From contig CAVTJG010000021.1 in the NCBI GenBank assembly GCA_963735025.1, positions 14,425-78,424 of the forward strand: a stretch of DNA of 64,000 bases, given 5' to 3'. Below the pieces are notes generated by a model. That model was not told where the DNA came from. It made no database searches and saw only the letters and a program-made list of their open reading frames with translations. The stretch is from JAABRB01 sp963735025. GTDB lineage: Bacteria; Pseudomonadota; Gammaproteobacteria; Burkholderiales; SG8-39. Every line of letters starts with the position of its first letter. Position 1 is the stretch's first letter. Below are positions 47,091-56,901 of this stretch, piece by piece. A program made the translations under genes and the position numbers.

Positions 47091-49355
47091 GTGAGAGCGA
47101 GCCAGGCCCCGCTGCCCGGAAAAGTCGCCGCGCTCCTGCGCGAATCCCGCTGGTTCGTGCTCATTGCCGCGGCGCTCTACCTCGCCCTGATCCTCGTCAC
47201 TTTCAATCGCGGCGACCCTGGCTGGTCGCACAGCGTTTCGGTCGATCGCGTGCACAATGCCGGCGGGCGACTCGGCGCCTGGATCGCGGACGTCATGCTG
47301 TACCTCTTCGGCATCTCGGCCTTCTGGTGGGTGCTGCTCCTGGTGTATGCCGTGATCTGGGGTTACCGGCGACTCGATGGAAAGTCACTGAGCGATCAGC
47401 GGCCGTTCTTCGTCGCGTTCGGCGGATTCCTGGTGATGATGATCGGCAGCGTGGGCCTCGAGGCGCTGCGGTTCTGGTCGATGAAAGCGAGCCTGCCGCT
47501 CGCACCGGGCGGGCTGTTCGGCTCGGTAATCAGTCAGGTCGCGCTGGCCACATTCGGCTTCACCGGTGCGACGCTCGTCCTGCTGACGCTCTTCGCGGTG
47601 GGGATCTCGCTCTTCACCGGGCTTTCGTGGTTCACGGTGATGGAGCGCATCGGCGCGGGACTCGAGTGGGTTTACACCAAGGCGCTCGAGCTGCGTGAGC
47701 GGCGCGCGGACGAGCGGCTGGGCGAATCCGCCGCCGAGGAGCGCGAGGCGCTCGTCGAGGCGGAGCGCCGCAAGGTCGACGAACACGAACCGATTCGCAT
47801 CGAGGCCGCAGTGGCGGAGATTCCGAAATCCGAGCGGGTGATCCGTGAGCGCCAGGCCCCGCTCTTCCGGGACCTGCCCGACACTCCGCTGCCGCCACTC
47901 GCGCTGCTGGACGAGGTGACCGAAGACCAGGAGGCGATGAGCGCCGAGACGCTCGAGTTCACGTCCCGCCTGATCGAGAAGAAGCTGAAGGACTTCGGCA
48001 TCGATGTGAAGGTGGTTGCGGCTTACCCCGGACCGGTCATCACTCGCTACGAGGTCGAGCCAGCGGTCGGTGTCAAGGGCAGCCAGATCGTCAACCTCGT
48101 GAAGGACCTCGCCCGGGCGCTTTCGGTAATCGCGATACGCGTGGTGGAGACGATCCCGGGCAAATCGTGCATGGGGCTCGAGATACCCAATCCGCGCCGC
48201 CAGTCGGTGCGGCTCACCGAGATTATCGGTTCGCAGGCTTATCAGGACGTGCATTCTCCGCTCGCGCTCGCCCTCGGAAAGGACATTGGTGGCCGTCCGG
48301 TCGTGGTCGACCTGCAGAAAATGCCGCACCTGCTCGTGGCCGGAACCACGGGTTCCGGAAAATCCGTCGCCTTGAATGCCATGATTCTTTCGCTCATCTA
48401 CAAGAGCGAGCCGCGCGACGTGCGGCTGATCATGGTCGATCCGAAGATGCTCGAGCTGTCGATCTACCAGGACATTCCGCATCTGCTCGCGCCGGTGGTC
48501 ATCGACATGAAGCAGGCGGCGAACGCGCTTCACTGGTGCGTCGGCGAGATGGAGCGGCGCTACAAGCTGATGTCCTGGCTCGGCGTGCGCAATCTCTCCG
48601 GCTACAACCACAAGATCGCCGACGCCGAGAAGCGCGGCGAAACCCTCGAGAATCCCGCCACGATCGGCACCGAGAATCCGGTGCCGCTCGAAAAGATGCC
48701 CTACATCGTCGTGGTGATCGACGAGCTCGCCGACCTCATGCTGGTCGCGGGCAAGAAGGTCGAGGAGCTGATCGCACGGCTCGCGCAGAAAGCGCGCGCG
48801 TCAGGTATCCACCTGATCCTCGCCACCCAGCGCCCATCGGTGGACGTGATCACCGGGCTGATCAAGGCGAACATCCCGACGCGTGTCGCGTTCCAGGTCT
48901 CATCGAAGGTTGACTCACGCACGATTCTCGACCAGCACGGCGCCGAGGCACTGCTCGGACAGGGTGACATGCTTTATCTGCCGCCCGGCACCGGCATGCC
49001 GACCCGGGTCCATGGCGCATTCGTCTCCGATCACGAGGTTCACGAGGTAGTCGACTATCTGAAGACGCAAGGCGAGCCTGAATACCTGGAGGGGCTCCTC
49101 GACATCCCCGAGGAGATGTCGGCACTCGCCGGGGGCGCGGGCGAGGGTGCCGAATCGGATCCGCTCTACGACCAGGCCGTCGAAATTGTGGTGCGCACGC
49201 GCCGGCCATCGATCTCGCTAGTGCAGCGGCATCTGCGCATCGGGTACAACCGCGCGGCGCGGCTCATCGAGCAGATGGAGCAGGCCGGCCTGGTTTCCCC
49301 GATGCAGGCGAACGGCAACCGCGAGGTGATCGCTCCGAACCGGGCCGAGGCCTGA
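47091..49355 (+). CDS. ftsK: DNA translocase FtsK
   Basis: This septum-located ATPase pumps chromosomal DNA and activates Xer recombination at dif. The 754-residue protein has four or so N-terminal membrane helices (residues 20-190), a short linker, the motor domain with Walker A LVAGTTGSGKSVALN and Walker B VVIDELADLM, and the gamma winged helix (RRPSISLVQRHLRIGYNRAARLIEQME). The linker is much shorter than in E. coli FtsK (about 1330 residues), as in many betaproteobacteria. It starts at GTG 47091. Confidence 0.95.
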   Translation: MRASQAPLPGKVAALLRESRWFVLIAAALYLALILVTFNRGDPGWSHSVSVDRVHNAGGRLGAWIADVMLYLFGISAFWWVLLLVYAVIWGYRRLDGKSLSDQRPFFVAFGGFLVMMIGSVGLEALRFWSMKASLPLAPGGLFGSVISQVALATFGFTGATLVLLTLFAVGISLFTGLSWFTVMERIGAGLEWVYTKALELRERRADERLGESAAEEREALVEAERRKVDEHEPIRIEAAVAEIPKSERVIRERQAPLFRDLPDTPLPPLALLDEVTEDQEAMSAETLEFTSRLIEKKLKDFGIDVKVVAAYPGPVITRYEVEPAVGVKGSQIVNLVKDLARALSVIAIRVVETIPGKSCMGLEIPNPRRQSVRLTEIIGSQAYQDVHSPLALALGKDIGGRPVVVDLQKMPHLLVAGTTGSGKSVALNAMILSLIYKSEPRDVRLIMVDPKMLELSIYQDIPHLLAPVVIDMKQAANALHWCVGEMERRYKLMSWLGVRNLSGYNHKIADAEKRGETLENPATIGTENPVPLEKMPYIVVVIDELADLMLVAGKKVEELIARLAQKARASGIHLILATQRPSVDVITGLIKANIPTRVAFQVSSKVDSRTILDQHGAEALLGQGDMLYLPPGTGMPTRVHGAFVSDHEVHEVVDYLKTQGEPEYLEGLLDIPEEMSALAGGAGEGAESDPLYDQAVEIVVRTRRPSISLVQRHLRIGYNRAARLIEQMEQAGLVSPMQANGNREVIAPNRAEA

Positions 49356-49393
49356 CCGGCGTCCTCGATCGTCGTGCGGTACCCTGTGGGCCC

Positions 49394-50008
49394 ATGAGGG
49401 CTCTCATACTCTTCCTTCTCGCCGCGCTGTTGCCCGGTCTTGCCTGCGCCAGCGCGATCGAGCGCCTCGACCAGTTCATGAGCCGGACGCAGTCCGCGCG
49501 CGGCGAGTTCGAGCAGCGCATCTACGACCGGAACCGTCGTCTCATCCAGCAGTCGAGCGGCACGCTCGCCTTTCAGCGCCCAGGAAAGTTCCGCTGGAGC
49601 TACGCGAAGCCCTATCCGCAGCTCATCGTCGGCGACGGCGAGCGCATCTGGATCTACGACGAGGACCTCAAGCAGGTGACCGTCCGCAAGCTCGACGCCG
49701 CACTCGGGGCAACGCCTGCCGCGTTGCTTGCGGGGGACAACGACGCGATGAAAGCGTTCGTCCTGCGCGAAGAGGCGCCCGAGGCAGGTCTCGAGTGGCT
49801 GAGTGCGACGCCCCGCAACAAGGAAACGAATTTCGAGCGGATTCGCATGGGCTTCGGTCCCGCGGGCCTGGAGCGCATGGAGCTCATCGACGCATTCGGA
49901 CAGACCACGGACCTGCGCTTCATTGCGCTGGACCGATCGCCCGGGCTCGACCCCGGCCTGTTCCAGTTCGTGCCACCCCCGGGCGCCGACGTCATTGGCG
50001 ACCGGTAA
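49394..50008 (+). CDS. lolA: Outer-membrane lipoprotein carrier protein
   Basis: LolA carries lipoproteins across the periplasm from LolCDE to LolB. The 204-residue precursor has a signal peptide (about residues 1-20, ending ACAS) and the family patterns RGEFEQRIYDRNRR, SSGTLAFQRPGKFRWSY and QLIVGDGERIWIYDEDLKQVTV. The ftsK-lolA-rarA-serS order is conserved in proteobacteria. Confidence 0.94.
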   Translation: MRALILFLLAALLPGLACASAIERLDQFMSRTQSARGEFEQRIYDRNRRLIQQSSGTLAFQRPGKFRWSYAKPYPQLIVGDGERIWIYDEDLKQVTVRKLDAALGATPAALLAGDNDAMKAFVLREEAPEAGLEWLSATPRNKETNFERIRMGFGPAGLERMELIDAFGQTTDLRFIALDRSPGLDPGLFQFVPPPGADVIGDR

Positions 50009-50122
50009 CAGGCTGTCGAAGAGTGCGGGCCGCGGCGACTTCGAGCGACGAATCCAGCGTTCGAGACAAACCCCGGTCGTACGAACAAGGGGAGAATCCC
50101 CTTGTATATCCCCCCGCGTGCC

Positions 50123-51526
50123 GTGACTGATCTATTTGCAGACCAGCCGGACGGCGCGACACCCCACGCCGCGCCGCCTCACGTCCCGCTCGCCGAGGCG
50201 CTGCGACCGCGCTCGCTCGCGGAAGTCGTTGGCCAGCAGCATTTGCTTGGACCCGGGAAACCGTTGCGCCTTGCCTTCGAATCGGGCAAGCCGCATTCGA
50301 TGATTCTCTGGGGGCCACCGGGCACCGGCAAGACCACGCTAGCACGGTTGATGGCCGATGCGTTCAACGCCGAGTTCATTGCCATCTCGGCCGTGCTCGC
50401 CGGAGTCAAGGAAATTCGCGCGGCCGTCGAGCGCGCGCGCAGCGCCGCCGCACGGGGCAGTGCGACGATCGTATTCGTCGATGAGGTGCATCGCTTCAAC
50501 AAGTCGCAGCAGGACGCGTTTCTGCCGTTCGTGGAGCAGGGGCTGTTCACGTTCGTGGGCGCGACGACGGAGAATCCGTCTTTCGAAGTGATCGGCGCAT
50601 TGCTCTCGCGGGCCGCGGTGTACGTACTCTCGAGCCTGTCGACCGACGAGCTCGGCGTGCTCTTCGACCGTGCCGTTCAGCGCGCGGCACCGGAGCTCTC
50701 GTTCGATGCGCAGGCGCGCGAGCGAATCGTCGGCCTGGCCGACGGCGATGCGCGTCGGCTGCTGAATCTGCTCGAGATCCTGCAGACCGCCGCAGGCCAG
50801 GAGGACGTGCAAGCCGTCGACGGCGAGTTCGTGCAAGGGGCGCTCGCGCGGAATCTGCGGCGCTTCGACAAGGGGGGCGAGGCGTTCTACGATCAGATCT
50901 CGGCCCTGCACAAGGCTGTGCGCGGCTCGGACCCGGATGCCGCACTCTATTGGCTGGTGCGCATGCTGGACGGGGGAGCCGACCCGCTCTATCTCGGTCG
51001 CCGTATCGTGCGCATGGCCACGGAGGATATCGGCCTTGCCGACCCGCGCGCGCTCGATCTTTCACTCGCGGCGTGCGTCACCTACGAGCGGCTCGGCACG
51101 CCGGAAGGCGAGCTCGCGCTCGCGCAGGCGGTGATCTACCTGGCCTGCGCCGCGAAATCGAACGCGGTGTACGTCGCCTATAATGCGGCGCGAGCGTTCG
51201 TCGCGGGGGACGAATCGCGGCCGGTACCGGTCCATCTGCGGAACGCGCCGACGCGGCTCATGCAGGAGCTCGGGTACGGGCGCGAGTACCGCTATGCGCA
51301 CGACGAGCCCGAAGCTTACGCGGCCGGCGAGCGCTACTTTCCGGACGGCATGCCGAACGTGAAGTGGTACACGCCGACCGATCGGGGGCTCGAGGCGCGC
51401 ATCGCCGAGAAGCTCGCCCATCTGCGCGGTCTGGACGCCGCCGCCAGAAGGAACGAAAGCCGGAATGAAAGCCGGGCGGCCCGGGGCAAGAAGATCCCGG
51501 ACGCGCCTGGCACGGAGAACGAATGA
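50123..51526 (+). CDS. rarA: Replication-associated recombination protein A
   Basis: RarA (MgsA) is an AAA+ ATPase related to clamp loaders that acts at stalled forks. The protein from GTG 50123 is 467 residues long, with PLAEALRPRSLAEVVGQQHLLG, Walker A LWGPPGTGKTTLA, Walker B VFVDEVHRFNKSQQD and the C-terminal KHPP-like NVKWYTPTDRGLE. The frame also opens at TTG 50102, but GTG 50123 gives the usual TDLFAD start. Confidence 0.95.
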   Translation: MTDLFADQPDGATPHAAPPHVPLAEALRPRSLAEVVGQQHLLGPGKPLRLAFESGKPHSMILWGPPGTGKTTLARLMADAFNAEFIAISAVLAGVKEIRAAVERARSAAARGSATIVFVDEVHRFNKSQQDAFLPFVEQGLFTFVGATTENPSFEVIGALLSRAAVYVLSSLSTDELGVLFDRAVQRAAPELSFDAQARERIVGLADGDARRLLNLLEILQTAAGQEDVQAVDGEFVQGALARNLRRFDKGGEAFYDQISALHKAVRGSDPDAALYWLVRMLDGGADPLYLGRRIVRMATEDIGLADPRALDLSLAACVTYERLGTPEGELALAQAVIYLACAAKSNAVYVAYNAARAFVAGDESRPVPVHLRNAPTRLMQELGYGREYRYAHDEPEAYAAGERYFPDGMPNVKWYTPTDRGLEARIAEKLAHLRGLDAAARRNESRNESRAARGKKIPDAPGTENE

Positions 51527-51536
51527 GTCCGCAGCG

Positions 51537-52847
51537 ATGCTAGATCTTCAGCAGCTCAGATCGAATCTGGATGCCGTGGCCAAGCGGCTCGGCGAGCGAC
51601 CGTTCACGCTCGATGTCGCTACGTTCCAGTCGCTCGAGCAGGAGCGCAAGGAACTGCAGACGCGCGCGCAGGAGCTGCAGGCGCGGCGGAATGCGCTTGC
51701 CAAGCAGATCGGGCAGGCCAAGTCGAAGGGCGGGGACACTGCAACGCTCATGGACGAGTCCGCTGCGGTCAACAGCGAGCTCGGCACGCTCGAGAAGCGT
51801 GCAGAGGAGGCGCAGAAGCGCTTGCAGGAGTTCCTGGCGGTCGTGCCGAACGTTCCGCACGAGAGCGTCCCCGTCGGCACTTCCGCGGACGACAACGCGG
51901 AAGTCCGCCGGGTCGGTGAGCCGCGGAAGTTCGATTTCGAGCCGCGAGATCACGTTGATCTGGGCGCGCGGCTGGGCCTGCTCGATTTCGAGGTGGCCAC
52001 GAAGATCGCCGGGACGCGCTTCGTCGTGATGCAGGGCGCGGTCGCCCGACTGCACCGGGCCATTTCCCAGTTCATGCTCGACGTTCACACCGGCGAGCAC
52101 GGGTACACGGAAGTCTACGTGCCGTATCTCGTCAACGCGACGAGCCTCTACGGCACCGGGCAACTTCCCAAGTTCAAGGAGGACCTGTTCGCGGTGCCGC
52201 GCGGCGCCGCGGGCGGGCAGGGCGATGGTGGTGACGCGGGAGACCTCTACCTGATTCCAACTGCCGAAGTGCCCGTCACCAACCTCGTGCGCGACGAGAT
52301 CGTCCCGCTCGAGAAGCTGCCGCTGAAGTTCGTGTGTCACTCGCCCTGTTTTCGGAGCGAAGCGGGGTCCTACGGAAAGGACACGCGCGGCATGATCCGC
52401 CAGCACCAGTTCGACAAGGTGGAGCTGGTGCAGATCGCGCATCCGGCCCAGTCCTACGCTGCGCTGGAGGATCTCACCGGTCACGCTGAAACAATACTTC
52501 GACGACTTGATCTGCCCTACCGGGTGGTGACGCTCTGCACGGGCGACATGGGGTTTTCGGCGGCCAAGACCTACGATATCGAGGTGTGGCTGCCCGGGCA
52601 GGGCACCTATCGCGAGATCTCGTCGTGCTCGAACTTCGAAGCGTTCCAGGCGCGCCGCTTACAGGCGCGCTTCCGCAATGAAAAAGGCAAGCCCGAACCG
52701 GTTCACACCTTGAACGGGTCTGCACTGGCAGTCGGTCGCACGCTCGTTGCCGTGATGGAGAACGGGCAACAGGCGGATGGCAGCATCGCGGTGCCCGCGG
52801 TGTTGCAGCCCTACATGGGCGGTCTGCAGATGATCGTGCCGGGCTGA
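51537..52847 (+). CDS. serS: Serine--tRNA ligase
   Basis: This class II synthetase charges tRNA-Ser. The 436-residue protein has the N-terminal helical arm that grips the long variable arm (residues 1-110), the class II core with the motif 2 region HSPCFRSEAGSYGKDTRGMIRQHQF, and motif 3 in NGSALAVGRTLVAVMEN. It lies 10 bases after rarA. A tRNA-Ser gene is 3.3 kb downstream. Confidence 0.96.
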   Translation: MLDLQQLRSNLDAVAKRLGERPFTLDVATFQSLEQERKELQTRAQELQARRNALAKQIGQAKSKGGDTATLMDESAAVNSELGTLEKRAEEAQKRLQEFLAVVPNVPHESVPVGTSADDNAEVRRVGEPRKFDFEPRDHVDLGARLGLLDFEVATKIAGTRFVVMQGAVARLHRAISQFMLDVHTGEHGYTEVYVPYLVNATSLYGTGQLPKFKEDLFAVPRGAAGGQGDGGDAGDLYLIPTAEVPVTNLVRDEIVPLEKLPLKFVCHSPCFRSEAGSYGKDTRGMIRQHQFDKVELVQIAHPAQSYAALEDLTGHAETILRRLDLPYRVVTLCTGDMGFSAAKTYDIEVWLPGQGTYREISSCSNFEAFQARRLQARFRNEKGKPEPVHTLNGSALAVGRTLVAVMENGQQADGSIAVPAVLQPYMGGLQMIVPG

Positions 52848-52863
52848 GGCGGAGGAGCACGCG

Positions 52864-53592
52864 ATGGCGAAAGCCACCTGGCGGATCGCCCCCCAGGGCG
52901 ACCGCTGCCTGATGGTGGAGTTTGGCCAGAAGGTCGACCGCGAGACGAATCTGCGCGCGCGCGCCCTGGCGCAATACCTGGACGATCATCCGCTTCCGGG
53001 CGTGCTCGATGTCGTGCCCGCATTCACCTCGGTGGCCATCCACTATCGGCCCGAGGCGCTCGTGGAGCCTGCCGGGAACGGGTTGCCGTACGACCGGCTT
53101 GCGGCGCGCGTCGAGCAGGTGCTGCAAGCCGGGGTGGAGCGCAAGGTCCCGGCACAGCGCCGGGTGGAGATACCGGTTTGCTATGGCGGAGAATTCGGAC
53201 CCGATCTCGAGGAAATCGCACGGGCGCGCAAGGTGACGCCGGACGAGCTGATCACCATCCATTCGCAATCGCCGCACGTGGTGTACATGCTCGGATTCGC
53301 ACCGGGCTTCCCGTACATCGCGGGGCTGGACGAGCGACTGGCCATGCCACGACGGGCCACGCCGCGCCTCAAGATCCCGCTCGGCACGATCGCGATCGCG
53401 GGTGGACAGTCGGTCGTCTACACGCTCGAGACGCCCGGCGGCTGGAATCTGATCGGGCGCACGCCGTTGCGCGTGTTCACGCCGGAGACGGATCCCCCCT
53501 GTCTGCTGCGGGCGGGCGATGCCGTCCATTTTGTGCCGATCACGCTCGAGCAGTACCGGGCACAGCACGACGCCGCCGCAAGGCGCGCATGA
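52864..53592 (+). CDS. pxpB: 5-oxoprolinase subunit PxpB
   Basis: This is one of three subunits of the ATP-dependent prokaryotic 5-oxoprolinase, which opens the damaged-glutamine product 5-oxoproline to glutamate. The 242-residue protein is of the KipI / allophanate hydrolase subunit 1 type (VYMLGFAPGFPYIAGLDERLAMPRRATPR and TPGGWNLIGRTPLRVF). Its stop overlaps pxpC as ATGA. Confidence 0.92.
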   Translation: MAKATWRIAPQGDRCLMVEFGQKVDRETNLRARALAQYLDDHPLPGVLDVVPAFTSVAIHYRPEALVEPAGNGLPYDRLAARVEQVLQAGVERKVPAQRRVEIPVCYGGEFGPDLEEIARARKVTPDELITIHSQSPHVVYMLGFAPGFPYIAGLDERLAMPRRATPRLKIPLGTIAIAGGQSVVYTLETPGGWNLIGRTPLRVFTPETDPPCLLRAGDAVHFVPITLEQYRAQHDAAARRA

Positions 53593-54587
53593 GCGTCGAG
53601 GTGATCCGGCCGGGCCTCTTGACGACCGTCCAGGATCTCGGGCGATTCGGGTATCAGCGCTTCGGGGTGGTTGCAGGCGGCGTGATGGACGAGTGGGCCT
53701 ACCGGCTCGCGAATGTCGCCGTGGGAAACGATGCGAGTGACGCCTCGCTCGAGATCACCTTGCAGGGACCCGTGCTCCGATTCGGCGAGCCCGCGCTCGT
53801 GGCGGTGTGCGGCGCTGATCTTGCGCCGAGGATAAAGGACGCGTCGTTCCCGCAAGGCCGGCCGGTGCTCGTGCGCGCGGGCGCTCTTCTCGAGTTTCGC
53901 GCGGGCGAGCACGGATGCCGCGCCTACCTTGCGATTCGCGGCGGAATCCAGGTGCCGGAGGTGATGGGCAGCCGCAGCACCTACGTTCGCGCGGCGCTGG
54001 GCGGGGTCGCAGGCCGCGCACTCAAGAAGGGAGACCAGCTTCCGATCGGTACCTACGCGCCGGGCTGGTATCCCGCGCTCGACCTTGCGCTTGCCGAATC
54101 CGGAGCGGCCTTTGCGGCACCGCGCTGGTCGGTCGGGTTCACGGCGGTCCCCGCGAAGGCGCGCCGGGTGCGTGTCATCGCCGGCCCGCAGTGGGACCTT
54201 TTCTCCCAGGAAACGCGCGAGCTCTTCCTTGGTTCGGAATTCGGCATCAGCATCAACTCCGACCGGATGGGATACCGGCTGACCGGAGCCATGCTCAAGC
54301 TCCGCCGCCCAGCCGAGATGATCTCGGAAGCCGTGACGTTCGGAACGATCCAGGTGCCGCCGGACGGCAATCCGATTATCCTGATGGCCGACCGGCAGAC
54401 GACCGGGGGCTACCCCAAGATCGCGCAGGTTGCGGCGGTCGATCTTCCGAGGCTCGCGCAGACGCGCCCGCTCGAGCGCTTCTCGTTCGAGCTGGTGACA
54501 CTCGCGGAGGCGCAACAGGCCTATCTCGCACGCGAGCGCGAGATCGCGCAGATTCGCGACGCGATCGAGTACCAGCGGAGGAAGTGA
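53589..54587 (+). CDS. pxpC: 5-oxoprolinase subunit PxpC
   Basis: This 332-residue protein of the KipA / biotin-dependent carboxyltransferase-like family has TTVQDLGRFGYQRFGV, GGVMDEWAYRLANVAVGN, RAYLAIRGGIQVPEVMGSRS and GGYPKIAQV. ATG 53589 overlaps the pxpB stop by four bases, and the stop overlaps the next gene by one, so the three subunits are translated together. Confidence 0.92.
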   Translation: MSVEVIRPGLLTTVQDLGRFGYQRFGVVAGGVMDEWAYRLANVAVGNDASDASLEITLQGPVLRFGEPALVAVCGADLAPRIKDASFPQGRPVLVRAGALLEFRAGEHGCRAYLAIRGGIQVPEVMGSRSTYVRAALGGVAGRALKKGDQLPIGTYAPGWYPALDLALAESGAAFAAPRWSVGFTAVPAKARRVRVIAGPQWDLFSQETRELFLGSEFGISINSDRMGYRLTGAMLKLRRPAEMISEAVTFGTIQVPPDGNPIILMADRQTTGGYPKIAQVAAVDLPRLAQTRPLERFSFELVTLAEAQQAYLAREREIAQIRDAIEYQRRK

Positions 54588-55348
54588 TGCACAGGATCGA
54601 TTTCAACTGCGACATGGGCGAAGGGTACGGAGCCTGGCGCATGGGCGACGACGTTGCGCTGCTGGATCACGTCACGTCCGCCAACGTCGCATGCGGATTC
54701 CACGCCGGCGATCCCGCGACCATCCGCCGGACGGTAAGAGCCGCGGTGGAGAAGGGGGTGGCGGTCGGCGCACATCCGTCGCTGCCGGATCTGCAGGGGT
54801 TCGGGCGGCGCGCGATGCACATCAGCCCTGCGGAGGTCTACGACATCACCGTCTATCAGGTCGGCGCGGTCGCCGCGTTCGCTCGCGCATGCGGTGGCCG
54901 CCTGAGTCACGTCAAGGCGCACGGGGCGCTGTACAACATGGCGGCCAAGGATCGTGCGCTCGCGGATGCGATCGCCGCCGCCGTGCGGGACGTCGATTCC
55001 TCGCTGGTGCTCTTCGCGCTGTCGGGAAGCGAGCTGATGGCTGCGGCGCAAGCCGCCGGGGTGACTGCGGCCGCCGAAGTGTTTGCGGATCGCTCGTATC
55101 AGGACGACGGTTCGCTGACCCCACGCGGCCGTCCCGGAGCGATGATCGAGGAGGTCGAGATCTCGATCGAACAGGTCAAGCGAATGGTACTCGACGGGAT
55201 CGTGCGCGCGCAGAGCGGCAAGGAAGTTCCGGTGCGTGCGGACACGCTCTGCATACACGGCGACCAGCCCGGCGCACTCGAATTCGCGAAATGTATCCGC
55301 GCCGCACTCGTGCAGGCGGGGGTAGAGATTCGCGCCATTCGCGCATGA
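54587..55348 (+). CDS. pxpA: 5-oxoprolinase subunit PxpA (LamB/YcsF family)
   Basis: This 253-residue protein has the family signature IDFNCDMGEGYGAW, ANVACGFHAGDP, GAHPSLPDLQGFGRR, HVKAHGALYN, and EVFADRSYQDDGSLTPR. It completes the PxpABC complex. It starts within the pxpC stop codon (TGATG) and its stop overlaps the next gene as ATGA. Confidence 0.93.
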   Translation: MHRIDFNCDMGEGYGAWRMGDDVALLDHVTSANVACGFHAGDPATIRRTVRAAVEKGVAVGAHPSLPDLQGFGRRAMHISPAEVYDITVYQVGAVAAFARACGGRLSHVKAHGALYNMAAKDRALADAIAAAVRDVDSSLVLFALSGSELMAAAQAAGVTAAAEVFADRSYQDDGSLTPRGRPGAMIEEVEISIEQVKRMVLDGIVRAQSGKEVPVRADTLCIHGDQPGALEFAKCIRAALVQAGVEIRAIRA

Positions 55349-56025
55349 ACACCGAAGTGACCATCGCGCCACGGTTCTGCGGTCCGCCGGACTCGGGGAA
55401 CGGCGGCTACACCTGTGGTTGCCTGGCACGCGCTGTCGGCGAGCCGGTCGCGGTGACGCTGCGCAAGCCGCCGCCGATCGACAAGCCACTCATCATCCAG
55501 AACGGTAACCTCGTCGATGGCGACGCACTGATCGCCAGCGCCGAGCGCGTCGTGCTGGATCTCGAAGTGCCCGATCCGGTGGAATTCGCGCGTGCGGAGA
55601 ATCTCGCACTGCGCTACATCGGGCGGGAGAAGCACCTCGTGCCGGGTTGCTTCGTCTGCGGGACAGGGAGAGCACCGGGCGACGGTCTGCGCATCTTCCC
55701 TGGCAAAGCGAGCGCGGGCGAGCCGGCCGCAGCGCCGTGGATTCCCGACATATCCCTATGCAACGAACGTGGCGAGGTGCACCGGGAAATCCTCTGGGCG
55801 AGCCTCGACTGCCCCGGCTATTTCGGCGCGATGGAGAGCATGGAGATGGCGGTGCTCGGGCGCATGACGGGCGCCATCGAACGATTGGTGCGCGCGGGCG
55901 AGCGCTGCGTGATCATGGGCTGGCTGCTCGGCCGGGAGGGGCGCAAGGTGCATGCGGGCAGCGCGCTGTGGAACGATGCGGGCGAGCTCGTCGGACGCTC
56001 GCGGCAGACGTGGATTCTCCTTTGA
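55345..56025 (+). CDS. Conserved protein of unknown function, thioesterase-like, coupled to the pxp operon
   Basis: This 226-residue cytosolic protein has no signal. It contains a GNGGYTCGCLARAVGEP opening and, near residue 100, the Cys-rich segment HLVPGCFVCGTGR; later come ASLDCPGYFG and MTGAIERLVRAGERC, followed by a GRSRQTWILL end. The overall layout suggests a hot-dog-fold thioesterase-like protein, but this is an impression and not established. The four-base ATGA overlap with pxpA argues for a role linked to 5-oxoproline or a CoA-linked step. Confidence 0.7.
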   Translation: MNTEVTIAPRFCGPPDSGNGGYTCGCLARAVGEPVAVTLRKPPPIDKPLIIQNGNLVDGDALIASAERVVLDLEVPDPVEFARAENLALRYIGREKHLVPGCFVCGTGRAPGDGLRIFPGKASAGEPAAAPWIPDISLCNERGEVHREILWASLDCPGYFGAMESMEMAVLGRMTGAIERLVRAGERCVIMGWLLGREGRKVHAGSALWNDAGELVGRSRQTWILL

Positions 56026-56085
56026 AGCCGCGTGCTCGAAGCGTCATTCGCGGAAATAACAGCCGGCGGTAGAGAGGCCATCTGT

Positions 56086-56091
56086 TAGAAT
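56086..56091 (+). promoter_or_regulatory. -10 element of the tRNA-Ser gene
   Basis: TAGAAT lies 10 bases before the tRNA, the normal distance for a tRNA promoter. No clear -35 is visible. Confidence 0.5.
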
Positions 56092-56101
56092 CGCGCCTCG
56101 C

Positions 56102-56191
<90 letters not shown>

Positions 56192-56233
56192 ATTTCCCGT
56201 CCGAACCCGTCCGGCTTAGTGCGGCACCCTCAA

Positions 56234-56257
56234 CAAAAAGCCCGCACGCGGCGGGCT
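56234..56257 (-). terminator. Terminator of the first PEP-CTERM gene
   Basis: Read leftwards: AGCCCGC, loop, GCGGGCT, then five T residues, 20 bases after the stop of the PEP-CTERM gene at 56278. The same hairpin recurs at 62713-62736. Confidence 0.85.
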
Positions 56258-56277
56258 TCCTGTGAGTCGCACGCTAC

Positions 56278-56901
56278 TCAGTGCAGCTTGCGGCGCGAGA
56301 AGCCGAGACCGGCGAGAGCGACGCCGAGGAGCGCGAGGGTCGCGGGCTCGGGGACGCTTTGTGACCCCTGGCCCAATTCGACGATGATCATCGCGCTCCC
56401 ACTAGTTCCGAGGCTCGGGCTCGCGAAATTGGTGACATTACCATTCAAATCGTCGCTGGAGGTGATCCCGCTCTGAGTAAATGGGCTTCCCGATGAAGAG
56501 TTGTTGGTGGCCCATAAGCCGGCAACATCCGCGATCGCGCCGATGCCATACGTTGTGCCAGCATTGAGCAAGAAATCGGCAAAGACCGGCGACAGTTTAA
56601 ATGTCAAACCATCGTCCACGAAAGCAATCGGTGCCGATTCGAACAACAGGGTGGTCGAGTTCAGGTCGAAGATCAGGAACTTGATGTTGCCGTCGCCGCT
56701 GAGGTTCACCATCGCGCCAATCTGATTGATCTGCGTCGGCGCCGCTACGGTGATCGCTGCCAGCGGTGAGTCGGCGGCGTTACGGTTGCTCGTGAAATCC
56801 TGGCGCGGGGAATTGTCGAAGATGATAGTCGCCTGCGCCAATTGGGCGATGGCGAGCGCGATGCAACCCGCCAACAGCGCGAATAGACGTTGAAATTTCA
56901 T
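56278..56901 (-). CDS. PEP-CTERM sorting-domain protein 1
   Basis: This 207-residue exported protein has a signal peptide (LFALLAGCIALAIAQLAQA), a central beta-rich domain of unknown role (TIIFDNSPRQDFTS; INQIGAMVNLSGDGNIKFLIFD), and the C-terminal sorting tag VPEPATLALLGVALAGLGFS ending RRKLH. PEP-CTERM proteins are cleaved and anchored by exosortase in bacteria with extracellular polysaccharide; no exosortase is in the window. A GGAG site precedes ATG 56901. Its last 75 bases are almost identical to those of the two other PEP-CTERM genes. Confidence 0.9.
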   Translation of the reverse strand: MKFQRLFALLAGCIALAIAQLAQATIIFDNSPRQDFTSNRNAADSPLAAITVAAPTQINQIGAMVNLSGDGNIKFLIFDLNSTTLLFESAPIAFVDDGLTFKLSPVFADFLLNAGTTYGIGAIADVAGLWATNNSSSGSPFTQSGITSSDDLNGNVTNFASPSLGTSGSAMIIVELGQGSQSVPEPATLALLGVALAGLGFSRRKLH

